Part shown: one piece after another, positions 24,618 to 35,982 of the stretch
Numbering within the stretch: the stretch's first letter is position 1
Layout of the letters: every line of letters starts with the position of its first letter
NCBI RefSeq assembly: GCF_006717075.1
Contig: NZ_VFQC01000001.1
Coordinates: 2,589,501 to 2,653,500, forward strand
Reading direction: 5' to 3'
DNA length: 64,000 bases
Source of the DNA: Haloactinospora alba
Lineage (GTDB): Bacteria; Actinomycetota; Actinomycetes; Streptosporangiales; Streptosporangiaceae
Notes under the pieces: model-generated
What the model saw: only the letters and a program-made list of their open reading frames with translations
What the model was told of the DNA's origin: nothing
Databases searched by the model: none
Position numbers and translations under genes: made by a program

Positions 24618-25949
24618 TCAGAACTCGCGGTCCCGGCCGTAGGGGCCGATCACCGCCAGTGCCCGGGGCCGGTTCAGCACCTCAGCCGCGACACGGGACA
24701 CGTCCTCGAGCGTCACCGCATCGAACGTGCGAAGGTCCTCGTCCACGGAACGGTGCCGGGCGTGGCCGAGCTCGTGCGCGGCGATCCGACCGCGACGCGC
24801 GTTCGTCCCCTCGCTGTCCAGCACCTGGGAACCCGTGATCTGGCCCTTGGCACGCACCAGCTCCTCCTCGGAGATCCCCTCCGCCGCCACACGGGCGAGT
24901 TCGGTGCGCAGCACGTCCAGAAGCTCGTCCACCTTGTCCGGTTGGCACCCCGCGTACACCTGGAACAAGCCGGCGTCGGCGAATCCGCTGTGGAACGACT
25001 GCACCGCGTAGGCCAGCCCGCGCCTCTCCCGCACCTCCTGGAACAACCGGGAGGACGGCCCGTCGCCGAGGACGGCGTCGAGCACCCGCAGCGCGTAGCG
25101 CCGGTCATCGGTCCGGGTCACTCCCGCACACCCCAGGATCAGGTGCGCCTGTTCCGTGTCCCGCGGCACCAGGGCCGTTCCCGGGCGTATCGCCATCGCC
25201 TCCGAACCGCTGCGCGGCGGCGCCGGCGGCACGGAACCGGCGGTCTCCAGTTGGGGGCCGAACGCGGCCGCGACCTGGTCGACCACCGTCTGGTGGTCGA
25301 GGTTTCCCGCCGCGGTGACCACGAGTTCTGCGGGGACGTAGGCACTGCGGTACTGCTCCGCGATGCGTTCCCGCGGCAGTGCGGAGATGGTGTCACGAGT
25401 ACCGAGGATGGGGCGTCCGAGGGGGTTCCCACCGAAGACGTGCGCGGCGAAGACGTCGTCGACGAGCTCGCTGGGCTCGTCCTCGTACATCGCGATCTCC
25501 TCGAGGATGACGCCGCGTTCGCTCTCCACCTCGGCGGGATCGAGCAGCGATCCGGTCGCCATGTCGCTCACGACGTCGATGGCCAGCGGGAGGTCCCGGT
25601 CGAGCACCTTGGCGTAGTAGGTGGTGTGCTCCTTGGTGGTGTAGGCGTTGTGGTCGGCGCCGACCCCGTCGAGAGCCGCGGATATGTCGCGGGCGGAGCG
25701 CCGGTGCGTCCCCTTGAACAGCAGGTGTTCCAGGAAGTGGGCGGACCCGGCGTGCTCGTCGTCCTCGTCGCGGGAGCCCGTGGTCGCCGAGACGCCGAAC
25801 GACACGGAGCGCACGCCCGGGACGGTCTCCGTCACCACGCGCAGCCCGCCGGGCAGGACGCTGCGTTGCACGCGGCCGGACCCCTGGCCGGGTTCCAGCA
25901 GGGTCAGGGTGGGCTGTGTCTGTTCCGCGGCGGTAGGGGTTGGGTTCAT
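24618..25949 (-). CDS. M16 family zinc metallopeptidase (processing-peptidase type)
   Basis: 443-residue protease of the insulinase/mitochondrial processing peptidase family. The inverted zinc motif HFLEH (from SAHFLEHLLFKG) and the downstream glutamate in ESERGVILEEIAMYED are present, so this is an active subunit. N- and C-terminal M16 domains follow in order. Location right after pnp is conserved in actinobacteria. A hairpin separates the two genes, so this one probably has its own promoter as well. Confidence 0.92.
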   Translation of the reverse strand: MNPTPTAAEQTQPTLTLLEPGQGSGRVQRSVLPGGLRVVTETVPGVRSVSFGVSATTGSRDEDDEHAGSAHFLEHLLFKGTHRRSARDISAALDGVGADHNAYTTKEHTTYYAKVLDRDLPLAIDVVSDMATGSLLDPAEVESERGVILEEIAMYEDEPSELVDDVFAAHVFGGNPLGRPILGTRDTISALPRERIAEQYRSAYVPAELVVTAAGNLDHQTVVDQVAAAFGPQLETAGSVPPAPPRSGSEAMAIRPGTALVPRDTEQAHLILGCAGVTRTDDRRYALRVLDAVLGDGPSSRLFQEVRERRGLAYAVQSFHSGFADAGLFQVYAGCQPDKVDELLDVLRTELARVAAEGISEEELVRAKGQITGSQVLDSEGTNARRGRIAAHELGHARHRSVDEDLRTFDAVTLEDVSRVAAEVLNRPRALAVIGPYGRDREF

Positions 25950-25984
25950 GACTCGCTTTTCTGGTGCGGGGCTGGCAATACCAA

Positions 25985-26013
25985 GGGCGGCCGTGTCCGT
26001 GACACGGCCGCCC
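25985..26013 (-). terminator. Terminator after pnp
   Basis: Thirteen-base perfect stem GGGCGGCCGTGTC/GACACGGCCGCCC with a CGT loop, 26 bases past the pnp stop. Confidence 0.75.
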
Positions 26014-26038
26014 CGCTGCTACGGTTCGTCAGCTCAGG

Positions 26039-28351
26039 TCAGGTGTTCTCGCTGCGGGCGCCGCGGCGACGACGCCGCCGCTCGCCCCCGCCGCCGGAAC
26101 CACTGTCCTCGTCCGAGCCGCTCGACTCCTCGGCTTCCGCGGTCTCGCCCTCCTCGGCGGAGTCGGACCCGGATTCCGCCTCGGCGTCGGCGACCTCCAC
26201 GGGAACGAGGGACAGTTTGCCGCGGTCGTCGATCTCGCGGATCTCCACCTGGATCTTCTCCCCGATACCGAGGACGTCGTCGAGGTTCTCGATCCGCTTC
26301 CCGCCGTGCAGCTTCCGGATCTGCGAGATGTGCAGCAGACCGTCCTTGCCGGGCAGCAGCGACACGAACGCCCCGAAGGCCGTGGTCTTGACGACCGTAC
26401 CGAGGTAACGGTCGCCGACCTCCGGCATCGTCGGGTTGGCGATGCTGTTGATGGTGTCCCGGGCGGCCTCGGCGGAAGGGCCGTCGGTAGCGCCGACGTA
26501 GATGGTGCCGTCGTCCTCGACCGTGATGTCGGCGCCGGTGTCCTCCTGGATCGTGTTGATCATCTTGCCCTTGGGGCCGATGACCTCCCCGATCTTCTCG
26601 ACGGGCACCTTCACGGTGAGGATGCGCGGGGCGTGCGGGCTCATCTCGGCGGGCCGGACGATGGCCTCCTGCATGACGTCCAGGATGGCCAGGCGCGCGC
26701 CACGGGCCTGCTGCAACGCGGCGGAGAGCTGCTGGGCCGGGATCCCGTCCAGCTTCGTGTCGAGCTGCAGCGCCGTGATCAGCTCACGCGTTCCGGCGAC
26801 CTTGAAGTCCATGTCGCCGAACGCGTCCTCCGCACCGAGGATGTCGGTCAGCGTGACGAAGTTGTCGCCCTCGCTGATGAGCCCCATCGCGATACCGGAG
26901 ACCATCTCCTTGAGCGGAACGCCCCCCGCCATGAGCGACATCGTGGAGGCACAGACCGACCCCATGGAGGTCGACCCGTTGGAGCCGACCGCTTCGGAGA
27001 CCTGCCGGATGGCGTAGGGGAACTCCTCCCGGGACGGCAGCACGGGGATGAGCGCCCGCTCGGCGAGCGCACCGTGCCCGATCTCCCGGCGCTTCGGCGA
27101 GCCGACCCGGCCGGTCTCCCCCGTGGAGTACGGCGGCATGTTGTAGTTGTGCATGTAGCGCTTGGTCTTCTCCGGGTTGAGCGTGTCAACCGTCTGCTCC
27201 ATGCGCAACATGTTCAGCGTGGTCACACCCAGGATCTGGGTCTCGCCGCGCTCGAACAGCGCCGAACCGTGCACGCGGGGCAGGACGTTGGCCTCCGCGT
27301 TCAGTTGGCGGATGTCCTTGGGCCCCCGGCCGTCGATACGGACGTTGTCCCGCAGTACCCGCTCCCGCATCAGCTGCTTGGTGAGCGAACGGTACGCGGC
27401 ACCGATCTCCTTCTCGCGCCCCTCGAAGTCCTCGAGGAGCTTCTCCCCGGCCAGCCCCTTCACGCGTTCCAGCTCGGCCTCGCGCTCCTGCTTGTCCGCG
27501 ATGGTCAGCGCGTTGGACAGCTGCTCGCGGACCGCGTTGTCGACCGCCTGGTAGACGTCGTCCTCGTACTCGAGGAAGATCGGGAACTCCCCGGTCTCCT
27601 GAGCGGCCTGGTCGGCGAGCGCCTGCTGCGCCTTGCACAGCACCTTGATGAACGGTTTGGCCGCATCCAGCCCCTCGGCGACGGTCTGCTCGTTCGGGCC
27701 GACAGCGCCGTCCGCGACGAGCTGCAGGGTGCGCTGGGTGGACTCGGCCTCCACCATCATGATCGCGACGTCGCCGTCCTGCAGGACCCGGCCCGCGACC
27801 ACCATGTCGAACGTGGCGGCCTCCAGCTCACTGTGGGTCGGGAACGCCACCCACTGCCCGTCGATCAGCGCCACGCGGACGCCGCCGATCGGGCCGGAGA
27901 ACGGCAGCCCGGCGAGCTGTGTGGACATCGAGGCGGCGTTGATCGCCACGACGTCGTACAGGTGCTCGGGGTGCAGCGTCATGATCGTTTCCACGATCTG
28001 GATCTCGTTGCGCAGCCCGTCCTGGAACGACGGGCGCAGCGGCCGGTCGATCAGCCGGCAGGTCAGAACGGCGTCCTCGGAGGGGCGCCCCTCCCGCCGG
28101 AAGAACGAGCCGGGGATGCGCCCCGCGGCGTACATGCGCTCCTCGACGTCCACCGTCAGGGGGAAGAAGTCGAGGTTCTCCTTCGGTCGTTTCGACGCGG
28201 TGGTGGACGAGAGCACCATGCTCTCGTCGTCCAGGTAGGCCACGGCCGACCCCGCGGCCAGCCGGGCGAGACGTCCGGTTTCGAACCGGATAGTACGAGT
28301 GCCGAACCGGCCGTTGTCGATCACGGCCTCGGCAGAGTATGCGCCCTCCAT
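26039..28351 (-). CDS. pnp: Polyribonucleotide nucleotidyltransferase (PNPase/GPSI)
   Basis: Phosphorolytic 3'-5' exoribonuclease of 770 residues, working in mRNA decay and 3'-tail synthesis. Two RNase PH domains (first from about 15, second from about 345 with GERAL-like catalytic surroundings) flank a helical domain. Then come a KH domain with [20 protein letters not shown], an S1 domain ([18 protein letters not shown]) and a highly basic Arg-rich tail after an acidic Glu/Ser stretch. The order rpsO-pnp is conserved in most bacteria. Confidence 0.98.
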   Translation of the reverse strand: MEGAYSAEAVIDNGRFGTRTIRFETGRLARLAAGSAVAYLDDESMVLSSTTASKRPKENLDFFPLTVDVEERMYAAGRIPGSFFRREGRPSEDAVLTCRLIDRPLRPSFQDGLRNEIQIVETIMTLHPEHLYDVVAINAASMSTQLAGLPFSGPIGGVRVALIDGQWVAFPTHSELEAATFDMVVAGRVLQDGDVAIMMVEAESTQRTLQLVADGAVGPNEQTVAEGLDAAKPFIKVLCKAQQALADQAAQETGEFPIFLEYEDDVYQAVDNAVREQLSNALTIADKQEREAELERVKGLAGEKLLEDFEGREKEIGAAYRSLTKQLMRERVLRDNVRIDGRGPKDIRQLNAEANVLPRVHGSALFERGETQILGVTTLNMLRMEQTVDTLNPEKTKRYMHNYNMPPYSTGETGRVGSPKRREIGHGALAERALIPVLPSREEFPYAIRQVSEAVGSNGSTSMGSVCASTMSLMAGGVPLKEMVSGIAMGLISEGDNFVTLTDILGAEDAFGDMDFKVAGTRELITALQLDTKLDGIPAQQLSAALQQARGARLAILDVMQEAIVRPAEMSPHAPRILTVKVPVEKIGEVIGPKGKMINTIQEDTGADITVEDDGTIYVGATDGPSAEAARDTINSIANPTMPEVGDRYLGTVVKTTAFGAFVSLLPGKDGLLHISQIRKLHGGKRIENLDDVLGIGEKIQVEIREIDDRGKLSLVPVEVADAEAESGSDSAEEGETAEAEESSGSDEDSGSGGGGERRRRRRGARSENT

Positions 28352-28666
28352 GGGCGGCCTCCTAGCACAGGGTTCACATCTGCTCCCGCACCCGTACCTC
28401 GGAGGGTCTTCTTCGTCGCCGAGTTCTCGTCTCGACTCGCCGGTGCGGCACTGTGCGTGCCCGCAGAGCGCCGAGAGGTCCGTGACGGCCGGTCATCGAT
28501 CGAAGTTTCCGGCCCGCTGTGACGGTCCGGAAACCACTACCGAGGACCGGCCTCGACGCAGCAGCCGAGGGGCGGCGCACGGGAGCGCTTCGCGATTCAG
28601 TTGTTGCTCTTACCCACCATTGTGGACGATACGCCCGCCGAACGGTGGTCAAAGCACGGTACGAAC
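28352..28666 (-). promoter_or_regulatory. rpsO-pnp intergenic region with hairpin
   Basis: No gene is seen. A hairpin GTTTCCGG/CCGGAAAC (28505-28534) lies about 150 bases before the pnp start. In Streptomyces and E. coli the equivalent leader is an RNase III site used for PNPase autoregulation, so this stem is a candidate for the same role. The pnp promoter probably lies in the same interval. Confidence 0.5.
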
Positions 28667-28693
28667 AGAGGGAGCGGACCAGCCGCTCCCTCT
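28667..28693 (-). terminator. Terminator after rpsO
   Basis: Eleven-base perfect stem AGAGGGAGCGG/CCGCTCCCTCT with a 5-base loop, beginning 6 bases after the rpsO stop. Some read-through into pnp is likely, as in other bacteria. Confidence 0.8.
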
Positions 28694-28699
28694 GGAAAC

Positions 28700-28969
28700 C
28701 TACCGGCGCACGCCGAGACGGTGGATCAGGTTCCGGTATCGCGTGATGTCCTTCTTCGCGATGTACTTCAGCAGCCGCCGACGGCGGCCCACCATGAGCA
28801 GCAGCCCGCGGCGGCTGTGGTGGTCCTGCTTGTGGGTCTTCAGGTGCTCGGTAAGCTGCACGATCTGGTGTGTCAGCAGTGCGACCTGGACATCCGGCGA
28901 CCCGGTGTCGCCTTCCTTCGTGCCGTACTCGGCGATGATCCTCGCCTTAGTCTCAGTGTCGAGAGCCAC
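28700..28969 (-). CDS. rpsO: 30S ribosomal protein S15
   Basis: 89-residue primary 16S-rRNA-binding protein of the small subunit. It starts (M)[15 protein letters not shown] and has [39 protein letters not shown] and LGVRR at the end: a full-length, standard S15. The GTG at 28969 has GAAGGAG five bases upstream. The frame is open further, but those codons are not part of the family. Confidence 0.98.
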   Translation of the reverse strand: MALDTETKARIIAEYGTKEGDTGSPDVQVALLTHQIVQLTEHLKTHKQDHHSRRGLLLMVGRRRRLLKYIAKKDITRYRNLIHRLGVRR

Positions 28970-29142
28970 GACGCTCCTTCTGTCGGTACGCAGCTTCATC
29001 ATTGGGCATCCGGGCCCCGTTCGGGGAGGCCGGATTCGGCGACCACGCGTACGAACAGTCGCCACAATGGCGCCAGGCGTAGAACCTGGACAACGCACCA
29101 ATCCTACCCCAACGAGCGGAACCGGTCGGACATCCCGCGGGC

Positions 29143-30099
29143 TCACCGCCCCGACATCAGCTCCCGCACCGCGGAAACGTCCCGCCGCATCGCGACAATC
29201 AGGTCCTCGACACTGGGGAAACTCTCCTGCGCCCGGATGTGGTCGGTGAACTCCACAGCGGCCCTGCGCGAGTACAGGTCGAGATCGTCCCGGTCCAGGG
29301 CGTAGGCCTCGACGGTACGAGGGCTTCCCTCGAACGTGGGGTTACTCCCCACCGACACCGCCGCGGGCCAGCGTTCCTCCTCCCCGCCGCTGTCAGTGGT
29401 GCGCACCAGCCACCCCGCGTACACCCCGTCCGCGGGAACGGCCGTCTCCGGCGGGAAGTCGATATTGGCGGTGGGGAAACCGAGGAGGTCCCGCCCCCGG
29501 GAGGCGCCGGGAACCACCACGCCCTCCAACCGGTGCGGCCGCCCGAGGCAGTCCCGCGCCCGAGCCACGTCCCCGGAAGCGATGAGGCTCCGGACCCGTG
29601 TGGAGGTAACCGTCTCCGCGTGGGAGTCCGTGAACAGCCGGACACCGTCCACGACGAAGTCGTACTTCTCCCCCAGCGCCCGCAGCACGCCGACGTCCCC
29701 CGTCGCCCCGCGCCCGAACCGGAAGTCCTCCCCGACGACCACAGCGGCGGCGTGCAGCCGCTCCGCGAGGACGCGGCGCACGAACCCCTCCGCGTCCAGG
29801 CGGGACAGCTCCGGGGTGAAGGGCAGCACGCACACCGCGTCCGCCCCGTGTTCGGCGAGCAGTTCGTCCCTGCGTTCCGCCGGCGTCAGGAGGTCAGGAG
29901 CACCGCCCCCGCGCACCAGGGTGTCCGGATGGGGGTCGAACGTCACCGCGACGACCGGAAGCCGCGACGCGGCGGCGTGGTCCGCCGCTGTGCGGAGGAC
30001 GGCCTGGTGACCGAGGTGGACACCGTCGAAGACACCAACAGTGACGACGCAGCGCCCCCAGCCGGAGGGAACGTCGTCCAGCCCTCGCCAACGCCACAC
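29143..30099 (-). CDS. ribF: Bifunctional riboflavin kinase/FAD synthetase
   Basis: 318-residue cytosolic enzyme that turns riboflavin into FMN and then FAD. The N-terminal FAD synthetase (nucleotidyltransferase) domain has [17 protein letters not shown] and the [14 protein letters not shown] motif. The C-terminal riboflavin kinase domain has [20 protein letters not shown] and VEAYALD. The GTG at 30099 has GAAGGAGG nine bases before it and encodes a plausible N-terminus; a much longer open frame upstream is composition artefact. It sits between truB and rpsO, as usual in actinobacteria. Confidence 0.96.
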   Translation of the reverse strand: MWRWRGLDDVPSGWGRCVVTVGVFDGVHLGHQAVLRTAADHAAASRLPVVAVTFDPHPDTLVRGGGAPDLLTPAERRDELLAEHGADAVCVLPFTPELSRLDAEGFVRRVLAERLHAAAVVVGEDFRFGRGATGDVGVLRALGEKYDFVVDGVRLFTDSHAETVTSTRVRSLIASGDVARARDCLGRPHRLEGVVVPGASRGRDLLGFPTANIDFPPETAVPADGVYAGWLVRTTDSGGEEERWPAAVSVGSNPTFEGSPRTVEAYALDRDDLDLYSRRAAVEFTDHIRAQESFPSVEDLIVAMRRDVSAVRELMSGR

Positions 30100-30301
30100 G
30101 TCCAACGGCCTCCTTCGGGCACACATGGCACGGGTTCCACACGCCGGGAGAACAGCCCCGGCACACCGGGGGAACAGGGCGGGCCCGTCCCGCAAGCGCG
30201 GCGGAACCGGCCGTGTCGCCCCGGAGCGGGGCCAACGATACCGCTCCGGGATCCCCGCCGGCACGCTGACATGTGGGTGGCGAACGCGCCGGGGACGACC
30301 G

Positions 30302-31201
30302 TCAGGAACCCGCCGGGGCGAGAACCACGACGGGTTTGCTGTAACCGGGTTTCTCCTCGGCCAACGCGACCGCCTCGCCCTCGGGGGAGAAGACCCCGAT
30401 CGGCCCCGGTCCCAGCTCCCCCGGCGCGATCCGGTTGCCGTGCGTGATCTTACGGGTCTCCTCGGCGCTGAGCACCCGTACGGGGAACGCCGCCGCCACC
30501 GCCTGGGAGAGGGGAAGCGCCGTGAACTCCTCGGCCAGCTCGTCGAGCGTGCGCGCCTGGGAGACGTCGTAGGGACCCACCCTGGTCCGGCGCAGCGCCG
30601 TGAGGTGCCCGCCGACGCCCAGCGCGTCTCCCATGTCCCGGGCGAGAGCCCGAACGTAGGTACCGCTGGAGCAGGTGACGCGGGCGTCCACGTCGAGGGC
30701 CCCGTCCGCACCGTCGGCAGCGTGCCGGATCTCACCCACCGAGAACTCGGACACCGTCACCGACCGGGACTCGAGCTCGACGTGCTCCCCGGAGCGAGCG
30801 GACTTGTAGGCCCGTTTGCCGTCCACCTTGATCGCGCTCACCTGCGGCGGCACCTGGCTGATCGCGCCCGTCAGCTCCTCCGCGGCGGCACGGACCGCCT
30901 CACCCGTCACGGCACCAGCGTCAGCACGCGCCACGGGCTCGCCCTGGGCGTCGTCCGTCGTGGTGCTCTGACCGAGCCGGATGGTGGTCTCGTAAACCTT
31001 CTCCGTCCGGGTGAGATACCCGAGTAGTTTCGTCGCCTTACCGGTCCCGATCACCAGCACCCCGGTCGCCATCGGGTCGAGGGTGCCGGCGTGGCCGACC
31101 TTGCGGGTACCGGCGAGTTTGCGCAACCGCGCGACAACGTCGTGCGAGGTCCACTCGGCGGGTTTGTCGACGATAACAACGGCGCCGTCACTAGCGGTCA
31201 T
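30302..31201 (-). CDS. truB: tRNA pseudouridine(55) synthase TruB
   Basis: 299-residue enzyme making pseudouridine 55 in the T-loop of tRNAs. The catalytic Asp lies in the TruB motif KVGHAGTLDPMATGVLVIGT. VVIVDKPAEWTSHDVVARLR marks the N-terminus and GTYVRALARDMGDALG the second conserved block. Two adjacent ATGs are possible; the second (31201) has better spacing from GAGGG. The C-terminal 80 residues form a PUA-like domain. It is in the nusA-infB-rbfA operon order. Confidence 0.96.
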   Translation of the reverse strand: MTASDGAVVIVDKPAEWTSHDVVARLRKLAGTRKVGHAGTLDPMATGVLVIGTGKATKLLGYLTRTEKVYETTIRLGQSTTTDDAQGEPVARADAGAVTGEAVRAAAEELTGAISQVPPQVSAIKVDGKRAYKSARSGEHVELESRSVTVSEFSVGEIRHAADGADGALDVDARVTCSSGTYVRALARDMGDALGVGGHLTALRRTRVGPYDVSQARTLDELAEEFTALPLSQAVAAAFPVRVLSAEETRKITHGNRIAPGELGPGPIGVFSPEGEAVALAEEKPGYSKPVVVLAPAGS

Positions 31202-31369
31202 CATGCCCTCGGCGCCCCCGTTCCGCACCGCGGTGGGGCCGCCTCTCTCCTTCCTGGTGGTGAAGCGCCACGAGCCACTCGTGCTGGCAGGCACCGCCCG
31301 CGCGGGCGGTGAGGACCGCCCGGCCCCGCGGCACGGATTCGCTGTCAGCCGCTCCCCGGCGCGGGGGCC

Positions 31370-31816
31370 TTACTCCTCGTCGTCCTCGTCCGCCCGCTCG
31401 CGGGGTTCCCGGTACGGGTCGGGGTCGCCCGCGGGCTGGGCCTCGTTGGCGGAACGCGCCACCTCGGCGTCCGACTCACGTGCCTTGACCAGCAGTTCCT
31501 CGATGTGCCTGGCGTTGCGCGGCACCTCGTCGCTCGTGAACGTCAGGCTGGGAGTGTGCCGCAGGCCGAGCTGCTTGCCGACCTCGCTGCGGATGACACC
31601 CTTGGCGCTCTCCAGAGCGGCCGACGTCCCGGCCTTGTCCTCGTCGGAACCGAAGACGGTGTAGTACACCGTCGCCTCACGCAGGTCGTTGGTCAGACGC
31701 GCGTCGGTCACGGTGACGAAGCCCAGGCGCGGGTCCTTGATGCGTCGTTCCAGCATCTGGGCGACGATCCGCTGGATCTGGTCGGCGACCTTGCGCGCTC
31801 GTGCGGCGTCAGTCAT
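31370..31816 (-). CDS. rbfA: Ribosome-binding factor A
   Basis: 148-residue KH-like protein needed for 30S maturation and cold growth. Conserved segments are ARARKVADQIQRIVAQMLER, LGFVTVTDARLTNDLREATV and PSLTFTSDEVPRNARHIEEL. An acidic tail after residue 130 (DPYREPRERADEDDEE) is common in actinobacteria. Its start lies inside the DUF503 gene, so the two overlap by 8 bp (ATG) or 14 bp (GTG at 31822). The ATG has the better-spaced ribosome site. Confidence 0.95.
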   Translation of the reverse strand: MTDAARARKVADQIQRIVAQMLERRIKDPRLGFVTVTDARLTNDLREATVYYTVFGSDEDKAGTSAALESAKGVIRSEVGKQLGLRHTPSLTFTSDEVPRNARHIEELLVKARESDAEVARSANEAQPAGDPDPYREPRERADEDDEE

Positions 31817-32117
31817 CGTCACTTTCTTCCTCTGCGTTGAAGATCCGCTGTCTCGCGGAGAGCAGATCGATCTCGGGGTGGTCGGCGACGGTCCGCTCGC
31901 AGGAGTCCATCAGGTTGGAACAGTGGGCGGCCGTCGACGCCGCCACGGCCACACCGATCTCGCAACGGCGGTACAACTCCTGGTTTCCCGTCTCGGCGAC
32001 CGAGACGGAGAACGCGCGCTGCAGTTCCGCCACGATCGGCCGTACCACCGAACGCTTCTGCTTCAGGGAACGGACGTCTCCGAGCAGAATGTCGAGTGTC
32101 AGGGCCCCGATGAACAC
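31809..32117 (-). CDS. DUF503 (YlxP-like) protein
   Basis: 102-residue protein with FIGALTLDILLGDVRSLKQK, the DUF503 signature, and ETGNQELYRRCEIGVAVAAS. It always sits between infB and rbfA and is thought to help ribosome assembly; no biochemical role is firmly known. GTG at 32117 is chosen because the conserved domain begins there and a GGGGTGGG site lies three bases before it. The C-terminus overlaps rbfA. Confidence 0.92.
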   Translation of the reverse strand: MFIGALTLDILLGDVRSLKQKRSVVRPIVAELQRAFSVSVAETGNQELYRRCEIGVAVAASTAAHCSNLMDSCERTVADHPEIDLLSARQRIFNAEEESDDD

Positions 32118-32264
32118 GCGCCCACCCCATGTGTCGCTTACCGCGAACCGCGGTCCGGATGTCCTGTGCGTGTCGCTTGACGGCGCGACGGGCCGGAGGA
32201 GACGAGCAACAGGCGGGACCCCGGTGCGGTGTTCCCACCCGGGGGCCCGCTTGCTCACCGCGCG

Positions 32265-35200
32265 TTAGTCGCGCGGTTTCTCCTGCATCTCGTAGGTCTC
32301 GATGACGTCATCCACGCGGAGATCGTTGTAACCGATGCCGATACCGCACTCGTAGCCGTCCCGGACCTCGGTCGCGTCCTCCTTGAACCTGCGCAGCGAG
32401 TCCACGTTGAGGTTCTCGGAGACGACGACCCCGTCCCGGATGAGCCGCGCCTTGGCATTCCGGCGGATGATACCGGTACGTACGAGCGCACCCGCGATGT
32501 TGCCGACCTTGGGCACCTTGAAGATCTCGCGGACCTCCGCGGTTCCCAGCTGGACCTCCTCGTAGACCGGCTTGAGCAGGCCCTTGACCGCTTTCTCGAT
32601 CTCGTCGATCGCCTGGTAGATCACCGAGTAGTAGCGGATGTCCACGCCCATCCGGTCGGCGAGCTCGCTGTTCTTGCCCTCCGGCCGGACGTTGAAGCCG
32701 ACGATGATCGCGTCCGAGGTCGCCGCCAGGTTGATGTCGTTCTGCGTGATCGCGCCGACACCGCGGCCGATGATCCGGATGCTGACCTCGTCGCCTCCGA
32801 CATCGATCTTGTTCAGCGACTCTTCCAGCGCCTCGACCGAACCGGACATGTCACCCTTGATCAGCAGGGCCAGCTCGTTGCGCTCGCCCTCCTTCAGGTG
32901 CTCCTGCCAGTTCTGCAGCGTGACCCGGCGGCTCGCCTTGGCCTGCTGCGCGAAACGCTCCCGCGCTTCCCGCTGCTGGGCGATCTGGCGCGCGACCCGG
33001 TCGTCCTTGACGACCAGGAAGCTGTCGCCGGCGCTGGGAACATTGGTGAGGCCGAGCACCTGGACCGGACGGGACGGCTCGGCGCTCTGCACGTTCCTGC
33101 CGTGCTCGTCGAGCATCGCCCGCACGCGGCCGTAGGCGTCGCCGCAGACGATCGACTCGCCAACGTTCAGCGTGCCGCGCTGCACCAGCACTGTCGCCAT
33201 CGAACCGCGGCCCCGGTCGAGGTAGGCCTCGATCGCCAGCCCCTGGGCCTCCATCTCCGGGTTCGCCCGGAGGTCGAGGGAGGCGTCCGAGGTGAGCACC
33301 ACGGCCTCGAGCAGCTCGTCGATGTTGCTTCCCCGCAGTGCCGAGATGTCGACGAACTGGACGTCACCGCCGAGGTCCTCGGCGACCACACCGTACTCGG
33401 TGAGCTGCGAACGCACCCGCTGCGGTTCGGCGCCCTCCGTGTCGATCTTGTTGACCGCCACCACGATCGGGACACCGGCGGCCTTGGCGTGGTCGATCGC
33501 TTCGGCCGTCTGCGGCTTCACCCCGTCATCGGCGGCGACCACCAGGATCGCGATGTCCGTTGCCTGGGCACCGCGCGCACGCATGGCGGTGAACGCCTCG
33601 TGCCCCGGGGTGTCGATGAAGGTGATCCTGCGCTCTTCACCGTCGACCTCGGTTCCCACCTGGTAGGCACCGATGTGCTGGGTGATACCGCCGGCTTCGC
33701 CGCCCACCACGTTGCTGTTGCGGACCGTGTCCAACAGCTTCGTCTTGCCGTGGTCGACGTGGCCCATGACGGTCACCACGGGCGGACGGGGGCGCCGGTC
33801 CTCCTCGGACCCGCTGTCCTCACCGAACTCGATCGAGAAGGACTCGAGCAGCTCCCGGTCCTCGTCCTCGGGACTGACGACCTCAACGGCGTACTTGAGC
33901 TCGTCACCGAGCAGCTGCAGCGTCTCGTCCGGCAGGGACTGGGTCGCGGTGACCATCTCACCCAGGTGCATCATGACCTGGACGAGCGACGCCGGGTTCA
34001 CCTCGATCTTGTCCCCGAAGTCGGACAGGGAGGCACCGCGGGACAGCCGGAGCTTCTGGTTGTTGCCACTGGGGATCTTGACGCCGCCGAACGACGGCGC
34101 GCCCATCTCCGTGGACTCCTGGCGACGCTGCTTCTTGGACTTGCGACGCCCCGGACGGCTTCCCGGACGCCCGAAGGCACCCGCTGTTCCGCCGCCGCGG
34201 CCACGGCCGCCGCCACCGGGACGTCCCGGAGCGCCACCGGGACGCGGTCCGCTGCCGCCACCGGGTCCGCTGCGCGGCGCGCCGCCGGCCGGTGCTCCGC
34301 TGCGGCCGCCACCGCCGCCGCCACCGCCGCCACTGGCGGGACGGCCACCGCCGCGGCCACCACCGCCGCGGCCGCCACCGCCACCGGTGTTGGGGGGCGT
34401 CGGCCGCGAGGCCGGCATGTTCATGGGGCTGGGACGGGGACCCGCCGGCTTGGGGCCGGCGTTGGCCGGGGTGGGTTTCTGCTGGCCACCGGACTCCGTC
34501 GATCCGCCCGAACGCGGCTGGGCCTGGGGACGGGGTGCCCCCTCCTGCTTACCGCCTCCGGAACGCTGAGCCGGCTGACCGCCCTGGCCGCCCTGGCCAC
34601 CGCGGCCGCCCTGACCACGGCCGCCCTGGCCGCCGCGACCACCCTGGCCGCGACCACCCTGGGCGCCCTGGCCTCCTTGGCCTCCTTGGCCGCCCTGGCC
34701 TCCTTGGTTGCCTTGGCCGCCCTGCTGACCGGAACGCGGTCCCGGACGCGGAGCGGGTTTGGCTCCCATCCCGGTCGCTGTCGTCGCGAACGGGTTGTTC
34801 CCGGGGCGCGGTCCCGCGGAACGCGGGGTGGGACGCTGTCCCTTGCCGCCGCTGTCGGAACGCTCGCCGCGCTGACCGGACTCACCGCCGGACTTGCCGC
34901 CCCCGGGCGGCCCCGGTTTCGGTGCCGAACTGCGGGGCCCCGGCTTGGGGCCCGGTTTCGGACCCGGCTTGGGGCCCGGCTTCGGCGCCTCTCCCGTTCC
35001 GCCGGGCTTGGGGCCCGGTTTCGGCGCGGTTGTGGACTCTGCGGAGGCGGCACTACCGTCCTCCGCCTGGGCGGCTTCCTCCCCGCCCGTGGACTGGGCG
35101 GCTTCCTCCCCAGCCGGCTGGGAGCCGTTGGACTGGGGCTGGCCGCTGGGGACGGATTGTTCGGGTTTCGCGGCGGGCTGCTCGGACTCGTCAGCCTTCT

Positions 35201-35432
35201 CAGCCTTCGCCGCGGGCTCCTCGGCCGGCTCCGCCGTCGATTCCGCCTTCTTCGTCCCGGAGCCCGTGCCGGAAGTCTCGTTGAACGCTTCCTTGAGGCG
35301 CCGAACGACGGGGGCCTCTATCGTCGAGGACGCCGATCGCACAAACTCGCCCATCTCATTGAGCTTGGCCAGTACGGCCTTGCTCTCTACTCCGAACTCC
35401 TTCGCGAGCTCGTATACCCGGACCTTCGCCAC
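32265..35432 (-). CDS. infB: Translation initiation factor IF-2
   Basis: 1055-residue GTPase that places initiator tRNA on the 30S subunit. The N-terminal IF2_N domain ([20 protein letters not shown]) is followed by about 400 residues of Pro/Gly/Arg-rich low complexity, including tracts of GGQGGQGG and RGGGRGG. A second IF2_N-like block and then the G domain follow, with [13 protein letters not shown] near 555-567, DTPGHEAF and NKIDTE. Domains II to IV close the protein. GTG start with GAGGAGAG six bases upstream. Confidence 0.98.
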   Translation of the reverse strand: MAKVRVYELAKEFGVESKAVLAKLNEMGEFVRSASSTIEAPVVRRLKEAFNETSGTGSGTKKAESTAEPAEEPAAKAEKADESEQPAAKPEQSVPSGQPQSNGSQPAGEEAAQSTGGEEAAQAEDGSAASAESTTAPKPGPKPGGTGEAPKPGPKPGPKPGPKPGPRSSAPKPGPPGGGKSGGESGQRGERSDSGGKGQRPTPRSAGPRPGNNPFATTATGMGAKPAPRPGPRSGQQGGQGNQGGQGGQGGQGGQGAQGGRGQGGRGGQGGRGQGGRGGQGGQGGQPAQRSGGGKQEGAPRPQAQPRSGGSTESGGQQKPTPANAGPKPAGPRPSPMNMPASRPTPPNTGGGGGRGGGGRGGGRPASGGGGGGGGGRSGAPAGGAPRSGPGGGSGPRPGGAPGRPGGGGRGRGGGTAGAFGRPGSRPGRRKSKKQRRQESTEMGAPSFGGVKIPSGNNQKLRLSRGASLSDFGDKIEVNPASLVQVMMHLGEMVTATQSLPDETLQLLGDELKYAVEVVSPEDEDRELLESFSIEFGEDSGSEEDRRPRPPVVTVMGHVDHGKTKLLDTVRNSNVVGGEAGGITQHIGAYQVGTEVDGEERRITFIDTPGHEAFTAMRARGAQATDIAILVVAADDGVKPQTAEAIDHAKAAGVPIVVAVNKIDTEGAEPQRVRSQLTEYGVVAEDLGGDVQFVDISALRGSNIDELLEAVVLTSDASLDLRANPEMEAQGLAIEAYLDRGRGSMATVLVQRGTLNVGESIVCGDAYGRVRAMLDEHGRNVQSAEPSRPVQVLGLTNVPSAGDSFLVVKDDRVARQIAQQREARERFAQQAKASRRVTLQNWQEHLKEGERNELALLIKGDMSGSVEALEESLNKIDVGGDEVSIRIIGRGVGAITQNDINLAATSDAIIVGFNVRPEGKNSELADRMGVDIRYYSVIYQAIDEIEKAVKGLLKPVYEEVQLGTAEVREIFKVPKVGNIAGALVRTGIIRRNAKARLIRDGVVVSENLNVDSLRRFKEDATEVRDGYECGIGIGYNDLRVDDVIETYEMQEKPRD

Positions 35433-35655
35433 TGCTCTCCTCTACTCGGTCCGGGCCATGGGGTTGTGCCGGACCGTCGCTAGCTTGACGTACTCATCGC
35501 TGCGTACTCATCGAGCGCTCATCGCAATCTCGACCCGCTTCCTCGTCGCTACACAACAATGGGGCAGCCGCACCAGGGACCTGGCACCTGGCACAGCAAA
35601 ACCCGCCGATCCTGCTTTCCCTTACAACCAGCGGATCGGCGCTACCATTCCAACC

Positions 35656-35982
35656 CTATCTGGAAGCTTGGCCGACTCCAACGTGCGAAGCTGCGGCAAC
35701 GCGGGCGGCGACACGGGACGTGTCCAAGCCCCCCGCGGGTACGGGAAACACCCGCGACCACACTTTCCGCCGCTCGGCCGACTCCCAGCACTGCGGGTCG
35801 CTGTGCAGATAGGCGCCCCGGCCAGGCATGCGCCTGGTGGGGTCCGGCGTAACCACACCGTCCTCGACCACCAGCCGCACCAGGTCGGACTGCGCAGCCC
35901 GCGACCGGCAGCCGACGCACGTACGCACGGGCGACAACCGGCCGCTGGCATCCAGTCTAGCGCGCTGACGCATTCGGCTCAC
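35656..35982 (-). CDS. ylxR: YlxR family RNA-binding protein (RnpM-like)
   Basis: Up to 108 residues. The core [20 protein letters not shown] ... [20 protein letters not shown] is typical of YlxR/DUF448, recently described in Bacillus as a modulator of RNase P (RnpM). The start is uncertain: GTG at 35982 overlaps the end of nusA by 26 bases, ATG at 35973 is the next choice, and the core could start at GTG near 35925. The conserved nusA-ylxR-infB order supports it. Confidence 0.9.
   Translation of the reverse strand: MSRMRQRARLDASGRLSPVRTCVGCRSRAAQSDLVRLVVEDGVVTPDPTRRMPGRGAYLHSDPQCWESAERRKVWSRVFPVPAGGLDTSRVAARVAAASHVGVGQASR

Noticed and set aside
26306-28522. A 738-codon plus-strand frame opposite pnp
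   Set aside because: Shadow of pnp with no independent support.
32229-35483. A 1084-codon plus-strand frame opposite infB
   Set aside because: Mirror frame of infB; its repeats are the complement of the IF-2 Gly/Pro tracts.
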